A stretch of DNA of 64,000 bases, from NCBI GenBank assembly GCA_036346275.1, contig CM070721.1, positions 1,748,452 to 1,812,451 of the forward strand, in the 5' to 3' direction. Below, one piece after another: positions 58,194-64,000 of the stretch; positions within the stretch are counted from its first letter, which is position 1; every line of letters begins with the position of its first letter. The stretch is from Otatea glauca (Eukaryota; Streptophyta; Magnoliopsida; Poales; Poaceae). The notes under the pieces were generated by a model. It had not been told where the DNA came from. It did not search any database and saw only the letters and a list, made by a program, of their open reading frames with translations. The translations under genes and the position numbers were made by a program.

Positions 58194-58700
58194 AGGATTG
58201 TGTAGCGTTTAGAATTTCTCGGATAGTGTTGTTTAGAAATTTCTCGGATAGCGTTTAGAACTTTAATGTAGTATTTAGTTTTTAGAAATTTGAGGACTGT
58301 ATAGTATTTAGTACGTTACAAATTTATTATAGTATTAGAAATTTATTGTAGTGTTTAGAAAATTTAAGATTGTGTAGCGTTTACAATTTCTCGGATAGTG
58401 TTGTTTAGAAATTTAATGTCATGATTCATATTTAGAACTTTCTTGTAGTATTTAGTTTTTAGAAATTTCAGTACTATATAGTATTAAGTACGTTACAAAT
58501 TTAGTGTAGTATTAGAAATTTATTGTAGTGTTTAGAAAATTTAGGATTGTGTAGCGTTTACAATTTCTCGGATAGTGTTGTTTAGAAATTTAATGTCGCA
58601 GTTCATATTTAGAACTTTAATGTTGTATTTAGTTTTAGAAATTTCAGGATGTATAGTATTAAACGTTACAAATTTAGTGTAGTATTAGAATTTGGTAAGG
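58194..58700 (+). repeat. Three tandem copies of an about 175-bp AT-rich unit
   Basis: Units start at about 58194, 58366 and 58543 with GATTGTGTAGCGTTTA, followed by ATTTCTCGGATAGTG and several GTTTAGAAATTT words. Between the GA tract and the transposase of MULE-2; non-coding. Confidence 0.85.
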
Positions 58701-59109
58701 TTAATGTAATGCGGCACAAATATAATGTTGGCCATATGGTAGGCAAGTCGAATAAGTGATTTATAGTCAATGTACGTTTTGTATATTTTGTAGTACGGTC
58801 AATGTACGTTTTGTAGATTGTATTTTAGAGTAATATTTTTCCGTCGGACGTTGCAGCATGTCGGAGAAATTGTATTTCCAAATATTTTATGGAGATGGGG
58901 AGATAGCACAGGGGGCGGATGGGGTGGATCTATCATCATTTTCAAGAGTCGTACGGGGCATATGCAGACCGAGCGATAGGACATCTGGGGTTTGTTGGAG
59001 TGGATGTCTCGGATGTTGATTTGGATGCCTGATTGTTGGTTCTTGGTCGAGCGAGAGTGAGCGAGCGCAAGACCGTTTTACGGAGAGTTGATTCCTATTA
59101 ACTCGACGT

Positions 59110-61410
59110 CAACATGGAGGAGTTATGTTGGTTTTTAGTAGAGCGGGTTGGCGCTCATGTTGTTGGTCTGATGCTACCGGTAGCTCCATCGGTGTCGCAA
59201 GTTCGTGATGTCGGGTGGACATTACGGCGGAGGGACATCAAATGTAGAAGGATGCGAAGAGGAAGGCGGCGAGAGCCGGAGACGAGGAGCACGAGGCTGG
59301 CGGTGGCGAAGGGACCGGGGCGAGAGGAGAGGCGGTGGAGGCGCGAGGTGGCCGACGAGGGGAGGAGGTGGAGGACATTGTTGACTGATGGAAGAGGAGG
59401 ACCGTGCGGATGAGGAAGTCACGATGGTGAGCACTCCGACGAGGAGGACAACGCCCGAGGTGCCTATCCACAGTGCGTGGACCAATTACAATTTCGAAGA
59501 CCTAACAATGAATGAAGGAACATTGATGCATGGGAGTATCGTGAGAACGAGGTGACGAGGGGCCATATATAAAGACAAGGAGGCTGTGATGGATGCGGTG
59601 AAATCTTGGGCAATGTCTCTCGCGGCAATTCGTGGTTGTGAAGTCCGGCAAGAAGGACTACGACGTGAAGTGCGTAGTTGATTCGTGCCCATGGCGGTGC
59701 ATGCATACCGAGGAAGTGGACGGACATCGAAATGCTCCATAGTGATGGAGCATAAGCTGCATTTGGAAGAAGCGGGCGGGGACACCGCAATCTGTCGTCC
59801 ACTTGGGTGGCAAATGTGTTTTATGGTCGGATCGTGGACAATCCCCATCTGCGACCTCGATCTATTATCACGGCCGTGGAGGAGAGGTTTGATACAAGAT
59901 TAGCTACGCAAAGGCATGGAGAGCAAAAGGGCGACTCTGGAAATACGGTTCGGGACGTCACGAGGCTTCAGACGAGAATATTCCCCACTTGCTCGTGGCA
60001 ATCGCACAAAGGAACCCCGGTACATCCATCGACCTTGCGGAGTTCCTGCGGGTGGTGCGTGCACCGGAAGTGGGTATTGCGGCGTGCATTCTTCGCCTGG
60101 CGCATGCATAAATGCGTTAAACGCGTCGCCGGTCCTTTGCATGGGCGGCACATTCCTCACGGGAAGTACAAGGGCGATTCTAAGCTGCGATCGCGGTGGA
60201 TGCCAACAACCGAGTTCTACCGGTTGCGTTGGCATTCGTGGAGGGGAAAACACGAAGAGCGATCTTGGTTCCTTGAAAGAGTGAAGTGGCGTTGTTCTCG
60301 GCAGCTTGATGTTTGTGTCATCCATGACCGACATGCGAGGCGCTAAGGGCGATCGTGGATATGCAACAAGGGTCCACCGTCGTGGGAGCGACAAAGTGGC
60401 GGATCGAGGAGCGGTGGTGCATGAGGCACATGGGTGCCAATTTTTTCGTCGGTTCGGGAACAAGGAGCTTATGAACATGTTCAGCGCTGTGCAAGCAGAA
60501 CCAACGGAGGAAGTTCGACGCGCTTTGGAAGGCGTTGGGCGAACTAACGAAGAAGCAATCAATGGATCGAGAGGTACCGCTAGTTCATCAAGGAACCCGA
60601 TGGTGTACCATGAGCAAGGAGAGGACCCCACGACCTTAATGCGGCTGGCTGCAGACCCCCAAACATCCGGCGTAGGCCGGGTACCAGCATAAAGAGTTTC
60701 ACCGATTGGATACGACATGAGCCTTTGGATAAATGGTCCCTTCTGCACGACGAGGACGGCTCGCGTTATGGGATCATGACAACGAACCTGGCGGAGATTT
60801 ACAAGCGGGTAATGAAAGGCACGGATGCCTTCCATCGGTGGGTATAGTTGAGGTGTCTTATTAGGGACACAGAGATATTTCATTGAGCGATACAAGACCT
60901 CCACAGCATGTATGTCGGACAATCGACTGTCTTACTCAACTGTTGTGTCTACCTACATGTCCAAGAAAACAAGAAAGGCGCAGACACATCGGGTTACACC
61001 GGAGAGTGGCGTGGAATGAGATACCACGTGCCTTTGCGGTGACCGAGGTCGCAGGGTGCCACGGAGAGGACTTCCCATCTGCATACTCGAGCGGTGATTG
61101 CGAGTGCTCTGCTAGAAACCACGCTGCTGCACTTGCCGTGCTCGCACGTCATTGCCGTGACCGCCGAGACGCATCAATCTCGTCGTCCGTTCGTCTCCCG
61201 CACTACTACAAGCGAGCGTTCTCAACACGTGGCATCACGAGGTGTACGGTACCGAGTGGACGGATCGTTCTCACAACAGCCCCCTCCGGACCATCGATGG
61301 GTACCGAACATCCGAATGTTGAAGTGAAGGTCGGACGTCGAAGGACAAGGCGCATTCGAATGATATGGACGAGTCCGAGGCGCGTCGCAACCGCGGATAA
61401 TGTAATTTTC
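59110..61410 (+). pseudogene. MULE-2 transposase (MURA-like), frameshifted
   Basis: By joining frames one reads, in family order: KDKEAVMDAVKSWAMSLA (59570), VVKSGKKDYDVKCVVDSCPW (59640), RPRSIITAVEERFDTRLA (59860), FAFGACINAL then a GTFLTGKYKG-like catalytic motif (60090-60170), ALAFVEGENTKSDL (60230), CVIHDRHA (60315), HMGANFFRRFGNKELMNMF (60430), NLAEIYKRVMKG-like text (60790), LHLPCSHVIAV (61130) and the final RRTRRIRM (61345). About ten frameshifts or stops were passed, so it is dead. A 340-codon frame on the opposite strand (59900-60922) is a shadow. Confidence 0.85.
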
Positions 61411-61737
61411 ATGTTGTTCCCATCTTGTATTTTTCAATGGACCGTAAGTTGTGATGTAAGTTGTAATGATCGATGTAATTTTCAATGTCTTCGTAAGTTA
61501 TTTTTCGCATCATGTAATTCTTGATGTACCGATTAGTAGCTATGAGGATAATGTAATTCTCGGCGTTATGTGCCTCGTCGAACATGTCGTTGTCTTTCGT
61601 ATGTTTGTAATATGAGTTTTTTGGCTCTCGCACTTGGTTGTATTGTTTGATGAGTATGGTACAATTAGTTATTTTGCATTTCATTTTGTGTGCACATGTA
61701 ATTCTCGACAAATTTGTTGTATTTGCTTTCTACGAGC

Positions 61738-63690
61738 CACGATGGCGCGACCTTGCCTCGAGCTGGGCGTGACCGTCGATCGACCACCGGTCTAGGTACT
61801 CCGCAGAGGAGAACCGAGAGCTAGGGACACTCCGACCTCGGGTGCCCAACGAGTACGCCGCATCGACCCACGCTGGGTTCCACGGAAGTCGCCAACGCTT
61901 GCACTCTTTTACGTACATGTACTTACCGTGAATGCAATTCTAACGACGCATTGCACTACATGCAGGTTGCGGCGGTGGCTTACTTCCTCTTTGTAGGATG
62001 GTGGAGCGGTGGATCGCCCGTTAGCGGGCAAGGAGGTCCCGCGGTTCGGTACGACCGGTCCTCGCTGGCGCGCACTCGTGGACCGGTGGAGACCGAGACG
62101 ACACGTTCCACCTTCCGTGCGGAGAGATGGCTCCGACGCTGCGGGGCGTGTCGTACCTCTTAGGCCTCCCATGCGGGTCCAGCGATCGCCGCCGCCGCAC
62201 GACGCCTCAAATCACGTGGCACGCCGAGTTGTCCGCGCGTTGCCGTCGAGTGCGCGGCACCCCGGCACCCTACTACCATTTTAGGGAGGCCGGCGCCACG
62301 GACCGACGAAGGCGTGGTCGCCGATTCACGGTGAGTACCTCTTTCTTTGAAATTAAAATAGAAGCGCCAAGTTGCGATAATGTTTGTTGCGAACAGCTGC
62401 AGCTCAGCTTCTCCACCAAGACGCGGAGGAGGCGGGCGTGGCCCGCCACTTGGAGGCATACCTCCTGTTGTTGTTCGGTTGGGTGATGTTCCGTCCTCCC
62501 ACGGGAACACGGTGGATCGTCACCGATCGAGTCGCCAAAGACATCGCCGACACCCGGTGGATGAGGTAACACACTCGGTTCAATCTCGTCTCGGCGAGCA
62601 CGTCTAACTCCCCCTTGTAAGCGGTGATGCGGTGGTCGTGGGCCTCGGTATGCTTGCGGCGACATCTGAGGTGCATGCGGCGCCGTCTCTCGGCGAGCAC
62701 GACGCGACGATGTCGAGTTGCGTCCTACTCCTCCGATTGTGGTCTTGGGAGCGCTTCTCCGTCGGCAAGCTGTTGTTGACGACGACCGTACCCGAGGAGC
62801 TTTACGGAGGCGACCGGTGGGTGGCCCACCTTGGGCCACCTGGGTCCGGACGATAGGTATGCTCCTCGTATCTTTTCCCCACTAACGCACTTGAATAACC
62901 TTCGCCATTTCTTATTTCCTCGCGGCGGAGGTTCGCGCGACCGACAGTGAGGAGGTCCTATCGGGAGTTCGTTCGGAGTTCGACCGCCTCCACGGCGAGG
63001 GCGTGCGGTGGATGCCATACACCGCGTCGACGTCACGCCCGAGCACCTCACGGGTCTCCGTGCTTTGCACGCGAGATGAGGCCTTTTGGCTCACCCGTAA
63101 GGTGCTCGTCTTTGACCTTTGTGTCGAGGAGTACTCCCCGCACCGAGTGCTGCGGCGATTCGGCCTGTTCCATCCTTTCCTTTGCTGCCTCGTCACGTTG
63201 TCGCACGTGGCGCTCACAGGTACTTGCCCTGATCCTACTACTCCGCATCTTTGCGAAATTAATGTGGTGTGTACTTACTGTTTTTGCATTGCAGGATGAC
63301 CCGGATGGGTGCTGCGGTGGGCTCTCGGTTCACGACCGTATGCGACCATGGGCCTGCGGGTGGGACGCCGACTCAACGAGAGGGTCACCGAGACCGGCCG
63401 ACGACCATGACATGTACGATCGATACATGGAGTGGTTCGCCTCACGCGACTCGCCTCGGGTGGGGTACACACCAAGACCCGTCGTCGCACGGTATGCATC
63501 GGTAGCGGACACGTACCCTTCACAGATGTCCCAGAGGGACAACGCCTCGGTAAGTGTCGCAATCGAACCTACATGGGCACGTCTTTTTCATGTAACTTAC
63601 GTAATACCAATCTGACGTTACATGCAGACTCAGCTCTTGGCGGAGATTGAGGTGGAGGCTATGTTCATGTTGACGCGCCTAGAGGGGGGC
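61738..63690 (+). pseudogene. MULE-2 plant-mobile-domain (MAIN-like) gene
   Basis: Downstream of the transposase, same strand. Pieces in order: RWRALVDRWRPET and MAPTLRGVSYLLGLPC (62070-62175), RHLEAYLLLLFGWVMF (62440-62490), LAAT and LLLRLWSWERFSVGK (62650-62770), HRVLRRFGLFHPF (63140-63180), DMYDRYMEWFASRDSPRVGY (63410-63470). These are the successive blocks of PMD proteins. Frameshifts and probable introns (GGTGAGTAC, 62329; GCAGGATGAC, 63292) lie between them. Transposon-borne PMD genes are known in plants; their effect on the element is not established. Confidence 0.78.
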
Positions 63691-64000
63691 ATACGGTGAC
63701 CACCGCCGAGTCCGAGATAGCTTGGGGTCGGGTCCTCGCTACGGTGAGGCGGTTGGCTCGCCAGCCACTGCCGAGGGCGCGAGAGTCGCCGGCGACGCAA
63801 ACACACCACGCCACTTCGCGCTGACACTCGCCCTACCCCGGTGCCCGTCACGCCCCACGCGATTGCAGGGGGGCGGTGGGCGACGAGGCTCCTTCGCGCC
63901 TCGCCCTACCCGTCGGTTCCTCGCTACGCTCCCACGCAGCGGCGGTGGGGGCGATGGGTGGGAGGCTCCTTCTGCGTCTCGCCCTACCCCGCCGGTTCCT
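63690..64000 (+). repeat. GC-rich tail with imperfect tandem repeats
   Basis: GAGGCTCCTTC...CTCGCCCTACCC...CGGTTCCT occurs at about 63877-63922 and about 63962-64000, separated by about 85 bp; the region is over 65 percent GC by eye. Probably the 3' untranslated part of the MULE-2 PMD gene. Confidence 0.6.

Larger units (their letters stand above)
57663..64000 (+). mobile_element. MULE-2: Mutator-like element with transposase and PMD gene (right end outside window)
   Basis: The proposed left end TGAATCTTTTTTT (57663) resembles the MULE-1 end TGAATTTTTTT. Inside come a TCGCC...GGCGACAG palindrome pair (57826-57858), a GA tract, about 175-bp tandem repeats, a transposase (about 59110-61410) and a PMD gene (about 61738-63690). 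This is the same order and relative orientation as MULE-1. The right TIR is not in the window, so the TSD cannot be checked and the left end is provisional. Confidence 0.65.

Noticed and set aside
59900..60922. 340-codon open frame on the minus strand
   Set aside because: Exactly opposite the recognisable MULE-2 transposase; no family text, so a GC-driven shadow.
1..64000. CRISPR arrays, bacterial operons, tRNA or rRNA genes
   Set aside because: Looked for and not seen; the window is plant nuclear DNA.

Overview
This is a nuclear genome segment from a grass (Poaceae, very probably Oryza or a close relative). Five intron-bearing protein genes have grass-like coding sequence with high GC in their first exons. 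They sit among many nested transposable elements (Ty3/gypsy, Ty1/copia, LINE, MULE, hAT and MITEs) of types common in rice. There is no bacterial, organellar or viral gene set.

Layout. 1-9146: decayed gypsy material. This comprises a plus-strand gag-pol relic with several zinc knuckles, an LTR/PBS junction fragment, the 3' part of a Tat-lineage element with an antisense extra ORF and its LTR, then a long Tekay-like LTR. 9156-18302: a complete Mutator-like element (MULE-1) with long terminal inverted repeats (TIRs) and a perfect 9-bp target-site duplication (TSD). It carries a transposase and a plant-mobile-domain (PMD) gene, both dead, and its transposase is split by a 3355-bp solo LTR with its own 5-bp TSD. 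20897-26171 (-): an eight-exon SYP4-type Qa-SNARE. 27537-30342 (-): a two-exon chloroplast NiCoT-like transporter. 30343-36635: intergenic, with a LINE relic, a hAT MITE and simple repeats. 36636-49595 (+): a 22-exon EDR2-like PH-START-DUF1336 protein whose first intron holds a copia element. 52165-56148 (+): a MORF (organellar RNA-editing factor) gene whose last intron carries four related candidate H/ACA snoRNAs, one split by a hAT element. 56609-57597 (-): a two-exon glutamate formiminotransferase-like gene. About 57663 to the window end (+): a second MULE with the same transposase-then-PMD order, starting about 66 bp upstream of the formiminotransferase start codon.

The five host genes are independent housekeeping or regulatory genes (trans-Golgi membrane fusion, plastid metal transport, lipid-dependent defence and senescence signalling, organelle RNA editing, folate one-carbon metabolism), not an operon or pathway. 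The less usual content is non-coding. It includes the candidate intronic H/ACA snoRNA cluster; an array of short hairpins in the solo LTR with a near-constant TGTGT loop and varying, self-complementary arms; and a shared subterminal palindrome (TCGC...GCGACAG) in both MULEs and in a short element in the transporter intron.

All exon boundaries were read by eye from splice signals and remembered family conservation. No alignment or transcript data were available.
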